64,000 nt of DNA from Thermoanaerobaculia bacterium (GCA_028066595.1 JALCBJ010000003.1:134936-198935); one strand, 5' to 3'; shown: positions 27,079-36,346, counted from the first letter of the stretch. Translations and numbers: made by a program. The notes: generated from the sequence alone by a model not told the origin.

Positions 27079-27124
27079 CGTCAGCCTCCATCGCGAAAGA
27101 GTTCACGTCCCAGGAGAAGCTGCC

Positions 27125-28627
27125 ATGGCCCCCTCAGCTACCGCCACTGCCGATATCACCCAGGTCGCCACCCTGAACAACTGGATTGCCGGGAACGCCA
27201 CAGCCGCCACGACCTCCGACTTCCTGCCGGTGATCGAGCCGGCCACTGGACGGACTCTGGCTCGGGTACCCCTTTCCAACGCCGAGGACCTCGACCGAGC
27301 CGTCGCTGCTGCTGCGCTGGCCCAGCGGGACTGGGCGGCGCAACCGCTGAAAGACCGCGTGCAGGTCCTCTACCGGCTCAAACACCTGGCAGAGCGCGAT
27401 CTCGATCGCCTGGCGGACGTGATCACGAAAGAGAACGGCAAGACGATGGATGAGTCGAGAGCCAGCGTCTTGAGAGCGATCGAGTGCATCGAGTTCGCTG
27501 CCAGCTTGCCGCAGGTCGCACTCGGCCGCGTGCTCGAAGTCAGCCCGGGCGTGGAATGCAAGACCACACGGACGCCGCTCGGGGTGGTCGCCGGCATCAC
27601 GCCGTTCAACTTCCCGTTCATGGTGCCGCTGTGGATGGTGCCGATGGCGATCGGGCTGGGCAACGCCTTCGTTCTCAAGCCCTCTGAGCAGACGCCGCTC
27701 TCCGCCCTGGAGCTGGCCCGCCTCTTTGCCGAAGCCGGCTTGCCCGCAGGTATCTTCTCTGTGGTCCACGGTGCTCAGGCCATCGTGGAGGGCATCTGCG
27801 ACCACCCGGGGATCGCAGCGGTCGGCTTCGTGGGCTCCACCAAGGTGGCTCGCATCGTCAGCCGCAGGGCGGCGGCGACCGACAAGCGCGTGCGGGCGCT
27901 CGGTGGCGCCAAGAATCACCTCGTCGTGGTACCCGATGCCGACCCGGAGATGACAGCCACCAACGTCGTCGCCTCCGTCACCGGCTGCGCCGGGCAGCGC
28001 TGCATGGCCGCCAGCGTGCTGCTGGCGGTGGGCGATGTCGATCCCATCGTCGACCGCATCGTCGAAAAGATGTCGCAGCTACGCGCCGGGAGGGATCTCG
28101 GAGCCATCATCAGCCAGCCGGCCTACGAGCGCATCACCGGTTACGTGGAGCGTTCGAAAACCGACGCCCAGCTCCGTCTCGATGGCCGAGAGTTGGTGGA
28201 CGACGACGTGGCTGACCAGATCGCTGGCGGTGGCCGCTACCTCGGGCCTTGCGTCATCGACCAAGCCTCGCCAGACCACGAGGCATCGTGCGACGAGATC
28301 TTCGGCCCCACCTTGACCATCATTCGCTGCTCCACCCTCGACGAAGCGATCGCCATCGAGAATGCCAACCCCTACGGCAACGCCGCCGCCATCTACACCA
28401 GCACGGGAGGTGCGGCGCAGCACTTCACCGACAAGGCGCAGGCCGGCATGGTCGGAGTCAACGTGGGCGTTCCGGTGCCCCGAGAGCCGTTCGCCTTCGG
28501 CGGCTGGAACGAAAGCAACTTCGGCGAAGGAGACATCACTGGACACGGCGCCATCGACTTCTGGACGCGGGAGAAGAAGGTGACGACGAAGTGGACCGCA
28601 GCAGCTGCGACGAACTGGATGAGCTGA
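27125..28627 (+). CDS. mmsA: (methyl)malonate-semialdehyde dehydrogenase, CoA-acylating
   Basis: The 500-residue aldehyde dehydrogenase has the MMSDH features ITPFNFPFMVPLWM (157-170), GFVGSTKVA (about 234-242), ALGGAKNHLVVVPDA and the catalytic cysteine C293 in GCAGQRCMA. It converts malonate semialdehyde or methylmalonate semialdehyde to acetyl-CoA or propionyl-CoA with NAD and CoA. In this locus it is the logical last step after the aminotransferase. The ATG at 27125 follows AGGAG at 27112-27116; an in-frame extension to 27050 adds unconserved residues. It converges with the giant-protein gene, 19 nt apart. Confidence 0.9.
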   Translation: MAPSATATADITQVATLNNWIAGNATAATTSDFLPVIEPATGRTLARVPLSNAEDLDRAVAAAALAQRDWAAQPLKDRVQVLYRLKHLAERDLDRLADVITKENGKTMDESRASVLRAIECIEFAASLPQVALGRVLEVSPGVECKTTRTPLGVVAGITPFNFPFMVPLWMVPMAIGLGNAFVLKPSEQTPLSALELARLFAEAGLPAGIFSVVHGAQAIVEGICDHPGIAAVGFVGSTKVARIVSRRAAATDKRVRALGGAKNHLVVVPDADPEMTATNVVASVTGCAGQRCMAASVLLAVGDVDPIVDRIVEKMSQLRAGRDLGAIISQPAYERITGYVERSKTDAQLRLDGRELVDDDVADQIAGGGRYLGPCVIDQASPDHEASCDEIFGPTLTIIRCSTLDEAIAIENANPYGNAAAIYTSTGGAAQHFTDKAQAGMVGVNVGVPVPREPFAFGGWNESNFGEGDITGHGAIDFWTREKKVTTKWTAAAATNWMS

Positions 28628-28646
28628 GTCGAGAGTTTTCCTCCGG

Positions 28647-31600
28647 TCAGGGAGTGACCGCTTCATCGTCTCGCGCCGCCCGTGCCCGCCAGACGAACCA
28701 GCCAGCCGCGGCGAGGATCCCCAGCATCGTGATAGCCACGGCCGGAGCGGCACTGGCCTGGAAGCGGAAGACCAAGACGGCCAGGCCGAGGAAGCCAACG
28801 GCCGCCAGCGCGAGAGCCTGACGGTGTCGACGGACTGCGAGACCGGCTCCGATCCAGAGCAGCAGTGTGGAGACGACGACACCGACGGTCGCCAAGCGAG
28901 CTCCGTGGCCCGATGCATACGGGATGGAGAAGCCCACGTCACGGGGATCCTGGTTGGCGTAGAGCTTCTCGAACGCGAAGTGAACACCTCGTAGCGGGAC
29001 CTCGAGACGCAAGGATTCCGACTGTGCCTCTGTGGCTTCTCCTGCCACCTCTCGCTGCATCTGAGACTGATCCACAGCGGTACCGGTGACCACCGGTTCC
29101 ATATTTCCGGTCGGTCTGCGGTAGTCGATGCCATGGGGCAAGTAGACGTCCCACCGACTGCGAGTTACCAGGATCTCCGGCCGTGGCAGTACTCCGCGCA
29201 GGGTACCCAGCCCACGGATTGGGCCGACCCGTGTCTGAAACACGAGCTCCACGGGAAAGCCTCGTGTCGAGTGGATGATCTGGATCAGATGACGGGCGGA
29301 GCCATCGTCGTCCTCTTTGCGCGCCGGCTTGGCACTCCGTCCATCGACCAGGACGCTCCAGATCTCGGAGTCGTCCGGTAGCCGAAGCTCGAGGAACTGC
29401 TCGCGACTGTTGCGTACCTGAAAGCGGGCACGGGTGACCGCCAGTCCGTCGCGGGTATACAGCGTCGAATAGACCGCCTCGTCGATGGCCGCTTCCTGCA
29501 CGGATTCCAGCGCATGACGGGTCACGGCCAACGCCAGGCGCGGCGGTGACTCTGCGTGCACGTACTTGTACGCGTGGAGAATGGGATGGGTGGTACGCAA
29601 TACCAACTGCCGCGGGAGCTCGCCCACGTCGAGGACCGTCAACTGCTCCGCGGCAGCTGGCAGTACCTCGACGGCCGACAGCGCTTCCACCGCGATCCGA
29701 CCCTGCTCTACCTCGGCGCCCTGGACGCCGAGGAGCGGCACCGCCACCCGTGCTTCTCCGTCGCCCAAAATCTGCTCGTAGCTCGCTTCCAGGCGGAACT
29801 GACCGTCCATGTCCTGCGTGAACTCGACCTCGAGTCGCCGGGAGCCAGACGCAGCCGACTCCTCCGCGAAATCATGCCGGCGCACCGAAGGGCCGGTCAG
29901 ACCGAGCAACTGCGCACCCACCGGCAACTCTAGGGCCAGCTCGCTGACGGTGCCCGACTTCACCCGCACGTCCACCGTGGCGACGGCGCGTAGAGTCACT
30001 TCCCCCAGCGACACCAGGGTGTCGACCTGGGCGTCGAATCGGCCGACCTTTCGTTCGGGCTCTGCGGCGCGTACGCTCAGCCGCGGCGGATCGTCGACGT
30101 ACTTGAACGTATGGACCACCGGCAAGGCCAGAGCTTGGCGCACGAACGCCGGCAGTTGGTTCTCCCCCACGCGATTGGCTTCACCGACGTCGGTGCCTGG
30201 TTGCAGCGTCCGATCGCGGGTGGCGAGTAGCGCCACCATTCCTCGTTGCCGCCGAGCACCCGGAAACGAAAGAAGCGGCAAGGCCACCTCTCCGTCGCCG
30301 TCGTCGCTCTCCACCGACAGGCGCGGGAGCGAGCGACCGTAGCTCACCGCCACCACCATGCGCTGTCCGATCTTGCGATCGAGAAAGATCTCGAGGTCAC
30401 GACTGCCGTCAGCCACAGGTTCGCCGAGCCTCCAGTCGGCAACTGCCGAAGGCGCATCGCCACCCTGTCCATCACCGGCGGCACGTACGGCGTCGACCTG
30501 GACCTGCGGAGGAACCCGCAGCTTGAACGTGGACGTCTCGCCGCGCCTGACGTCGAGATCGACCAACGCCTCCAGCTGCAGGATCCCCTCTTCGGCCCAA
30601 CCGGCATGGTACAGCCCGCCATCGACCCGAGTTTCGGCGCGCACGTCGTCAGGCACTGCCTCGGTCCACAGGATCGATACATGCTGCGTCAGTCCGGCAT
30701 GGGCAACGGCGATCGTCTCACCGCCCTGGTTGCGGCTCGCCACCGCTGCCGCTGGCTGTAGCTGCACTTCCTTGCGTCCCGGCAGGCGCAGCTCGAAACG
30801 CGACACCGGCACGGGCGGTATCTGCATCTCGACCCGCGGCGGACCGTCACCGGCCGCGATGCGCGTCTCGAAACCCACCTGGATCTCGTGACGACCGCGG
30901 CCCCGCAACACCGTCGCGAACCGGCCGTTCTGCTGCAGAATCGACGCCTCCGAGCCATCGACCTCGAGATGCGACAGGGTCAGCGAGCTGGCCAGGAGCG
31001 GCAAGGTGACGGCAGCGTCCCCGAAGAGCTCCACCGAAAAGGTGGCGAGCCATTCGATGGCGGCACCTCGCAACGTTCCGCGGTAGGAGGCGCGGGAGAT
31101 CGCGTGCTCCTCACTGGTGGGTGGGCGCCAGGAAAGGAGAGCACCGTTCACCGAGGGCAGGTTGGTCTCGAAGAATGTGCGCCCGCCGCGGGCCGATAGC
31201 TGCAATCCCTCCGCAGGGATGACGGCGAGGTCGTGACCCGTGCCGGGTACCGAACCGGTGAGCTTGACCGACGCGGCCCGGGGCAGTGGTAGTGCAACCA
31301 CACTGCCGCGGGCCGTTTCCTGGACCTCGGCGCGGTAGGTCAGTGAAACGCGATGACGCCCGGCTTCACGTATCCCCCAAGAAAGGGCGCCGTCTACCGG
31401 TACGAGCGTCATCTCCGTCTCGCTCTCGGTGCCCGCTCGCGCTGTCTCGACCGCCGTACCCACGGGGAGGATCGGCACCATCGTCCATTCGTCCTCCAGC
31501 ACTTGGACCGCCAGCTCTGCACGGACCATGGCGACGGATGCCTCACCGTCCACCTGCACGGTCACGACGGCAGTCCCCGGAGCCCAGCCCACCGGCGCTT

Positions 31601-31844
31601 TTCTCGGTACTTCCGGGGGAAGCTGACCTGCTGCCACCAGACGATCGTAGACTTCGCGTGGCAGCTCGACCGTCCCCTCCCTCGACCCGGCTAGACCATC
31701 ACTGGCGGGACGAGCCGCCAACGGCGACGAGAAGAAGCTCCACAGCAGCGCCGCGAAGCAGATGACTAGCGCGGCCGGTCGCCGACTCGCGGCCATCGCA
31801 GGGAACGAACGATTGTCGACCGAGACGGGGGCGTGAACTAGCAT
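28647..31844 (-). CDS. giant membrane-anchored repeat protein (sigma operon)
   Basis: The 1065-residue protein has an N-terminal signal (ALVICFAALLWSFFSSPLA), a very long beta-rich extracytoplasmic part and three C-terminal hydrophobic segments (from about residue 975) ending in a basic/acidic cytoplasmic tail. A repeated unit is visible: VVHTFKYVDDPPRLSV and, ~190 residues later, ILHAYKYVHAESPPRLAL, each followed by strands ending in a LELxLP pattern. No enzyme motif was seen. Its start is 3 nt after the previous stop, and the ribosome site AGGAGG overlaps that stop, so it is tightly coupled to the VWA-like gene. The role is unknown; envelope sensing or a large surface scaffold are guesses. 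Confidence 0.75.
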   Translation of the reverse strand: MLVHAPVSVDNRSFPAMAASRRPAALVICFAALLWSFFSSPLAARPASDGLAGSREGTVELPREVYDRLVAAGQLPPEVPRKAPVGWAPGTAVVTVQVDGEASVAMVRAELAVQVLEDEWTMVPILPVGTAVETARAGTESETEMTLVPVDGALSWGIREAGRHRVSLTYRAEVQETARGSVVALPLPRAASVKLTGSVPGTGHDLAVIPAEGLQLSARGGRTFFETNLPSVNGALLSWRPPTSEEHAISRASYRGTLRGAAIEWLATFSVELFGDAAVTLPLLASSLTLSHLEVDGSEASILQQNGRFATVLRGRGRHEIQVGFETRIAAGDGPPRVEMQIPPVPVSRFELRLPGRKEVQLQPAAAVASRNQGGETIAVAHAGLTQHVSILWTEAVPDDVRAETRVDGGLYHAGWAEEGILQLEALVDLDVRRGETSTFKLRVPPQVQVDAVRAAGDGQGGDAPSAVADWRLGEPVADGSRDLEIFLDRKIGQRMVVAVSYGRSLPRLSVESDDGDGEVALPLLSFPGARRQRGMVALLATRDRTLQPGTDVGEANRVGENQLPAFVRQALALPVVHTFKYVDDPPRLSVRAAEPERKVGRFDAQVDTLVSLGEVTLRAVATVDVRVKSGTVSELALELPVGAQLLGLTGPSVRRHDFAEESAASGSRRLEVEFTQDMDGQFRLEASYEQILGDGEARVAVPLLGVQGAEVEQGRIAVEALSAVEVLPAAAEQLTVLDVGELPRQLVLRTTHPILHAYKYVHAESPPRLALAVTRHALESVQEAAIDEAVYSTLYTRDGLAVTRARFQVRNSREQFLELRLPDDSEIWSVLVDGRSAKPARKEDDDGSARHLIQIIHSTRGFPVELVFQTRVGPIRGLGTLRGVLPRPEILVTRSRWDVYLPHGIDYRRPTGNMEPVVTGTAVDQSQMQREVAGEATEAQSESLRLEVPLRGVHFAFEKLYANQDPRDVGFSIPYASGHGARLATVGVVVSTLLLWIGAGLAVRRHRQALALAAVGFLGLAVLVFRFQASAAPAVAITMLGILAAAGWFVWRARAARDDEAVTP

Positions 31845-31847
31845 GCT

Positions 31848-34604
31848 TCACCTCCTGGGTAGATCATGTGACGCGGGTGGCGGCAGGGTTTTCAGCTTTG
31901 ACGCAAAACGTAGGGACTCTTCGATGGCCGCCGGAATCGCGACGGTGGGATCACCCTGCAAGATCGCCGAGTAGCCGTTCAGCATCTGCAGATCGCGCAG
32001 AAGATCGGGATCGTCCTCCAACCCGGGTATGAGGCGCAGCATGCCGTCGACGAGCTCGCGACATCTCTGAATACTCGCTACGGCAGCCGACGAATCGTCG
32101 CCGGCCGACAGCCTCATGGCAGCTTCTTCCAGACAGCTCTTTACTTCGAATGCAAGGAGCGACTTCAGAACGCTCACCTCGAGCGGACCCTCGGGTACCT
32201 CCGCAGACTCGCCATAGGCCAGATCGAGTCGCGCCCGAGCGACACCGTTCTCCATGCGCAGGAGATCTTTGAAACGGACGGTCACATCCACCAGCGGACC
32301 CGGGCCTGGCGCCACCACGTCCACGAGCAGTGTCATGGCGTCGCCTGCGTAGAGAGCCGGCACCAGGATCTGGATCCCTTCCTCGTCCTCACCGCGGTCG
32401 GCTTCGATGCCCAGCTTGCGAGCCAGCCGCAGATCGAGAGCCTCTTCGGCGCGGCGCACGCGGTCGGCGGCGACCTGGTCGAGACGCTCCGAGTCCAGGA
32501 CCCTCACGAGCTGGACCCCGGGCGCTGGACGAATGCGCAGACGGACGGCTCGAGCGACGGCGCGCGAAGCACTGGTCAGCTCGTCTTCGATCGCGGGCAC
32601 CGCGTCGGCGGCTTGGGTGATCAGGCGGCGGCTACCCTGTCCTGCTTCAGCGATCCGCGCCAGCAGGTCGGCTGGTGACTTCTCGTCCGGGGAGCTCGGG
32701 CTCGCCACCGCAGTCTCCGACCCCACCCCGAGAGCGCTCACGCGAACGCCACTAACCGACAGGTGATGGGCCGTCGTAGCAGCTTCGTGCAGCTGTGCCG
32801 GATCGCTTCCGGTGGTCACGACGAGAATGGCACTCGAACCGACGGGACGATCGATCTCCTCGTCGCCCTCGACCCGAACCGCCTCATGAGCTTGCCGCAG
32901 GACCTCTGCGAGACGTGGGCTGGCTTCGATGGCCTCCGGACGATCGTCCACACCGTCAGTCTGCGACGCGTCGGGATCGGCCGCCGTAGCGAGGAGTCTG
33001 CGCATGGCGACCAGAACAGAACCGCGACGGAAGTCGTCGGCAGAAACCAACAGCCCACCGGGGCGTCCGGCGACGAATAGATAGAAGCGATCACCCATGT
33101 CGTGAGCCTCGGCCAAGGCTTCGAGCAACGCACGCAGGGCCACCGCGGTCTGGGCGGGAATCTCTTCTTCGACGGGCGGCAGGTGAAGCACCACCGCCAA
33201 GTTCATGGCGGTTCGGCGACCGGCCCACGCGTCTGCTGCGCGTACCCCCACCCGCACGGTTACCCGCGACGGACCGTCTGCACGCACCCGGTCCGCATGG
33301 AGGTACAGCGCCAGCGCATCGTTCTCCGGAGCGTCGAACGGCAGTGCCGGTCGACGTGCCAACCGATGGAGCCCTGCGGGCAACTCCGGCCCCAGCTCGT
33401 CGAGACGGGCGGCGAGAAACCTCAGGTCCGGATCGCCAGGCAGCCATGGGTTCCGCCAGTAACCTGCTGGCTCTACGAAGGGGATGCCGGTCGTGCGCCG
33501 ACGCTGCTCGAGCCACCGGCGTGCGAGATCGCGCGTTTCGAAGCGTTCTCGAGCTTCCGACTCGACACCCTCGAGGAAACCACCCGACGCGTCGACCCCA
33601 TCGACGACGGTGATGTCATCCAGGTCGACGTTGCCAGTCACGATCTCGCTCTCCTCCAGAGGAGCCGGCTTCTTCTTCGGAGCTGGTTTTTTCGCTTTCG
33701 CTCCCCCAACTTCTGTATTCCCACCGAGCCGCTTCGAGTTCTGACGAGCACCCGCCAGGTCTTCGTTGTCATCGCTCCGGTAGTCGCCGTAGGCGTCGAG
33801 AGCGACTTCGGCCGACTGCGGTGGCGGCGGCGGACTTGGAGCCGATGCCTCGCCGACAATCGTGATCTCCTCGACGAGCGAAGAGTTCTTCTTGGATTCG
33901 GGTGCGTCGGCACCTACCTCTTCCAGCGATTGCAGCTTCGAGGACAGTCTGCCGTCGACGTAGGTGTCCTCCTTCTTGAACCGGTGCTCTTGCGCGGCGA
34001 CCAGCGTCGGCTGATCGGCTTCCGCGACCGGCTCGTTTCGTACCCGAGGGACCCGATCCTCTGGCTTGGCGGAAACGTCGCCGATGTAGCCCGACGCGCG
34101 GAGTCCGCCTTCGGCCCCCTCCTCCTCCAGTTCTGTACCGATCACGTCCGATTGCGGCTGCTCAGAAAGATGAGGCTCTGCAGGCGCGAACGTGGCCCGA
34201 TCGCTCGATCTCAGCATTTGAATAGCCACCGACGTAGCCAGAATCATCGAAGCTGCTGCCGCCAGTGCCAGCCGAGCGCGACGGCCGACTGCAAACCGCG
34301 AGCGACGTCTTGGCGGCCGGGTAGACAAGCCGGTGACCGATTCGGAGGCCGCCGGGCTCGTGAGCTCCGGCCGTGCCAAAAGCGCGGCGACGACTTCATC
34401 GGGTGCGTCGGAACCCTCAGTGGAGGCGTCTTGGCCCATGTGCTCGAACGTCTGATCGAGCACGACCAGGGCTTCGAGCAAGGCCATCGCATTGTCGTCG
34501 CTTTCCACCCAATCGCGTAGCTCGACGTCGTGCTCCAAAGCTCCAGCGCCGCCTTCGGCGAGACGCGACTCGAGCTCCTCTCGGCGGTGATCGCGTTGCT
34601 TCAT
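31848..34604 (-). CDS. single-TM protein with degenerate VWA-like domain, putative anti-sigma
   Basis: The 918-residue protein starts at the ATG overlapping the sigma stop (ATGA), behind GGAGG. Residues 1-110 are soluble and acidic (where an anti-sigma domain would sit, but there is no zinc-binding HxxxCxxC), residues 111-131 form one TM helix, 200-380 are low-complexity (PPPPPP, KKPAPKKKPAP). Then comes a GYWRNPWLPGDPDLRFL segment and a von Willebrand-like fold (AMNLAVVLHL ... AILVVTTGSDPAQL ... VRVSALGVGS). The MIDAS motif DxSxS is missing. The C-terminus has helical, TPR-like residues. YfbK-type VWA proteins have a similar order. Anti-sigma function is inferred from position only. Confidence 0.7.
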   Translation of the reverse strand: MKQRDHRREELESRLAEGGAGALEHDVELRDWVESDDNAMALLEALVVLDQTFEHMGQDASTEGSDAPDEVVAALLARPELTSPAASESVTGLSTRPPRRRSRFAVGRRARLALAAAASMILATSVAIQMLRSSDRATFAPAEPHLSEQPQSDVIGTELEEEGAEGGLRASGYIGDVSAKPEDRVPRVRNEPVAEADQPTLVAAQEHRFKKEDTYVDGRLSSKLQSLEEVGADAPESKKNSSLVEEITIVGEASAPSPPPPPQSAEVALDAYGDYRSDDNEDLAGARQNSKRLGGNTEVGGAKAKKPAPKKKPAPLEESEIVTGNVDLDDITVVDGVDASGGFLEGVESEARERFETRDLARRWLEQRRRTTGIPFVEPAGYWRNPWLPGDPDLRFLAARLDELGPELPAGLHRLARRPALPFDAPENDALALYLHADRVRADGPSRVTVRVGVRAADAWAGRRTAMNLAVVLHLPPVEEEIPAQTAVALRALLEALAEAHDMGDRFYLFVAGRPGGLLVSADDFRRGSVLVAMRRLLATAADPDASQTDGVDDRPEAIEASPRLAEVLRQAHEAVRVEGDEEIDRPVGSSAILVVTTGSDPAQLHEAATTAHHLSVSGVRVSALGVGSETAVASPSSPDEKSPADLLARIAEAGQGSRRLITQAADAVPAIEDELTSASRAVARAVRLRIRPAPGVQLVRVLDSERLDQVAADRVRRAEEALDLRLARKLGIEADRGEDEEGIQILVPALYAGDAMTLLVDVVAPGPGPLVDVTVRFKDLLRMENGVARARLDLAYGESAEVPEGPLEVSVLKSLLAFEVKSCLEEAAMRLSAGDDSSAAVASIQRCRELVDGMLRLIPGLEDDPDLLRDLQMLNGYSAILQGDPTVAIPAAIEESLRFASKLKTLPPPASHDLPRR

Positions 34605-35278
34605 GACCATCCTCCGAACCCGTTGTCCACCAAGGCGCGGCCGAGCTGCAATCTCGATCTGCGCAAGTGTGTCTTCACCGTATTGAGGGGTAGCTCTAGC
34701 GCCTCGGCGACATCCTTCTGTGGCAGCCTCTCGACACAAACGAGCAGAACGACCTGACGCTGGATCGGCTTCAGGCGCTGTAGTTGCTCCTGCACGAAGA
34801 CGGCGGCCTCGCGGGCCGCGGTGCGCCTTTCGGCACCCGGAGACGTATCGGCCGGTTCCGGCTCGGTTCCGTCTTCCCGGACTGGTCGTGCGGCGCGCAC
34901 GAGCTGCCGGACCCGTGTCTTGCGCAGGTGATTGCGCACCGTGTTGGCGACGATGGTGAAAATCCAGGGGTGACCCGGACGCGCGGCGTCGAAGCGGCCG
35001 ACCGCACGGTGCACCTTGATGAAGATCTCCTGGAACAGATCTTCACGCGCGGAGTCTTCCACTCCGCTCCGACCAAGGTACGCCCAGACAGGTCGCCGAT
35101 AACGTTCGACCAACGCCGGAAACGCCGTGGGGTCGCCCTCGCGGTGACGGACCAGCAAGTCGGCCTCGGCATCGACGTCGGTCGGCAGATCACATGTGTC
35201 CACCCCGTTCTTGCGGGTCGTGGCGTCTTGCCGCGGTTGGCTGGGATCGTAGTTCAACTTTGTTGCCCTCACATCCAC
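34601..35278 (-). CDS. ECF sigma factor
   Basis: The 225-residue sigma-70 family protein has region 2 (AFPALVERYRRPVWAYL, EDLFQEIFIKVHRAV, HPWIFTIVANTVRNHLRK) and region 4 (LKPIQRQVVLLVCVERLPQ, VAEALELPLNTVKTHLRR). The first ~38 residues are variable and the GTG start at 35278 is uncertain. As first gene of a three-gene operon with a TM protein and a giant envelope protein, it probably responds to an envelope signal and autoregulates the operon. Confidence 0.9.
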   Translation of the reverse strand: MDVRATKLNYDPSQPRQDATTRKNGVDTCDLPTDVDAEADLLVRHREGDPTAFPALVERYRRPVWAYLGRSGVEDSAREDLFQEIFIKVHRAVGRFDAARPGHPWIFTIVANTVRNHLRKTRVRQLVRAARPVREDGTEPEPADTSPGAERRTAAREAAVFVQEQLQRLKPIQRQVVLLVCVERLPQKDVAEALELPLNTVKTHLRRSRLQLGRALVDNGFGGWS

Positions 35279-35403
35279 GCCCTACACGCGACCGGCGAGT
35301 TAGTTTCAGTCGGGCTGGAATTCCCAAGTTCGCTCCCAGCCTGCCACGAGACTCCGGGCTTTCCAAACCCACCACTTTCCACGCCGCTGGCCCGACCTCG
35401 GCT

Positions 35404-36030
35404 TCAGAACCCGCAACGCGCCGACACGACAGCAAGATTGCGGCCAATGTCCGGATCTCGGGTCAACCGGAGCGCCCGTCGCAGGTTGGCGACCGCGCCC
35501 CGACAATCATCCTCTGTCGCGGAACGAACCCCGCGGTTCGACCAGAGGATGGCCTCTGCTTCGTCGTCTTCGATGAATAGGAAGTCCTCGTGATCGTGAA
35601 AGCCCGAGTGGTCGACGACGAGCTCACTGGAGCCATCCCACAGACCCACTGCAAGATGTGCCTCGACCACGCGCGCGCCCAGCAAGCGCCCGGCCGATCG
35701 CCGATCCTCTCGCAGCACGAAATAGGCAGGTAGGTCGAGCGCACGGGCGAGCCCCAAGTAGAGAAACGCGAAGCCGACACAGTCGGCTTGCCGGACGGAG
35801 AAGGCCTCGGTGGCGGTCCGGCTCAGCGCCGTCTGCTGACTGATCCCGAGTCCACGCCGCGAGACCAGCGCTTGGTGCAGGGCCCGAGCGCGGTGACGCA
35901 TGGAGCCCGAGGCTGGAACGAAATGTTGCGCCCAGGCGATCATTTCAGGGGTGGGCGTCCACGGACGCACGGTCGGCGTCGGTGCGGAGGCGATGAGAAG
36001 GGAGAGGGCTGCGAGGACGTTGACAGGCAT
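35404..36030 (-). CDS. secreted transglutaminase-like protein
   Basis: The 208-residue protein has a short signal peptide (MPVNVLAALSLLIASAP) and a transglutaminase/cysteine-protease-like core: Cys84 in QADCVGFAFLYLGLARAL, His125 in EAHLAVGLWDG and Asp140 in ELVVDHSGF, in the order of that superfamily's catalytic triad. The family includes peptidases and amide-forming enzymes; the substrate is unknown. The ATG at 36030 is preferred to the TTG at 36033 because AAGGAGA precedes it. A perfect palindromic operator lies 52 nt upstream. Confidence 0.7.
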   Translation of the reverse strand: MPVNVLAALSLLIASAPTPTVRPWTPTPEMIAWAQHFVPASGSMRHRARALHQALVSRRGLGISQQTALSRTATEAFSVRQADCVGFAFLYLGLARALDLPAYFVLREDRRSAGRLLGARVVEAHLAVGLWDGSSELVVDHSGFHDHEDFLFIEDDEAEAILWSNRGVRSATEDDCRGAVANLRRALRLTRDPDIGRNLAVVSARCGF

Positions 36031-36081
36031 CAAGAGCGTCTCCTTCGCGGCATGTTTCGGGAACTCGTCGAGAGCAATATT

Positions 36082-36103
36082 AAAACGAACGATCGTTCGT
36101 TTT
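36082..36103. promoter_or_regulatory. perfect 22-bp palindrome, TetR-type operator candidate
   Basis: The arms AAAACGAACGA and TCGTTCGTTTT are perfectly symmetric and stand 52 nt before the transglutaminase-like gene and 285 nt before preT. The core ACGAACGATCGTTCGT resembles operators of TetR-family repressors. No tetR gene is in the window. The rest of the 358-nt gap (36031-36388) contains a possible -10 near preT and nothing else I can assign. Confidence 0.65.
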
Positions 36104-36334
36104 CTATCTCAGAGATACCGCTTTGGCAACCCGAATCGTGCTAAGTGCCCAATTTCTGGCAGAGATTACCCTGCGAACCAAGAAACGACCGTTCGGACGA
36201 ATCGAATCGTCATCGAGGAACTAGCGACCAATGACTCTCCGCGACAGGTATCGACACACGTCGAGTCGGGTCCACCGACCCACGGGACCTCCTAGGTCAC
36301 TCGTCCCGCACGAACCGCCGATGTCGACGGCTTC

Positions 36335-36346
36335 GGGCATAATGGT
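36335..36346 (+). promoter_or_regulatory. possible -10 element before preT
   Basis: GGGCATAATGGT, containing the -10-like CATAAT (36338-36343), lies 43-54 nt before the preT ATG. It matches the element before mmsA. No convincing -35 was found 16-18 nt upstream. Confidence 0.4.

Noticed and set aside
28643-28659. CGGTCA/TGACCG hairpin between mmsA and the giant-protein gene as a terminator
   Set aside because: Short stem without a T-run on either strand and overlapping the stop codon of the minus-strand gene.
33102-34520. 472-residue plus-strand frame over the VWA-like gene
   Set aside because: The minus-strand gene has coupling signals on both sides and a TM helix; the plus frame is Arg/Cys-rich noise.
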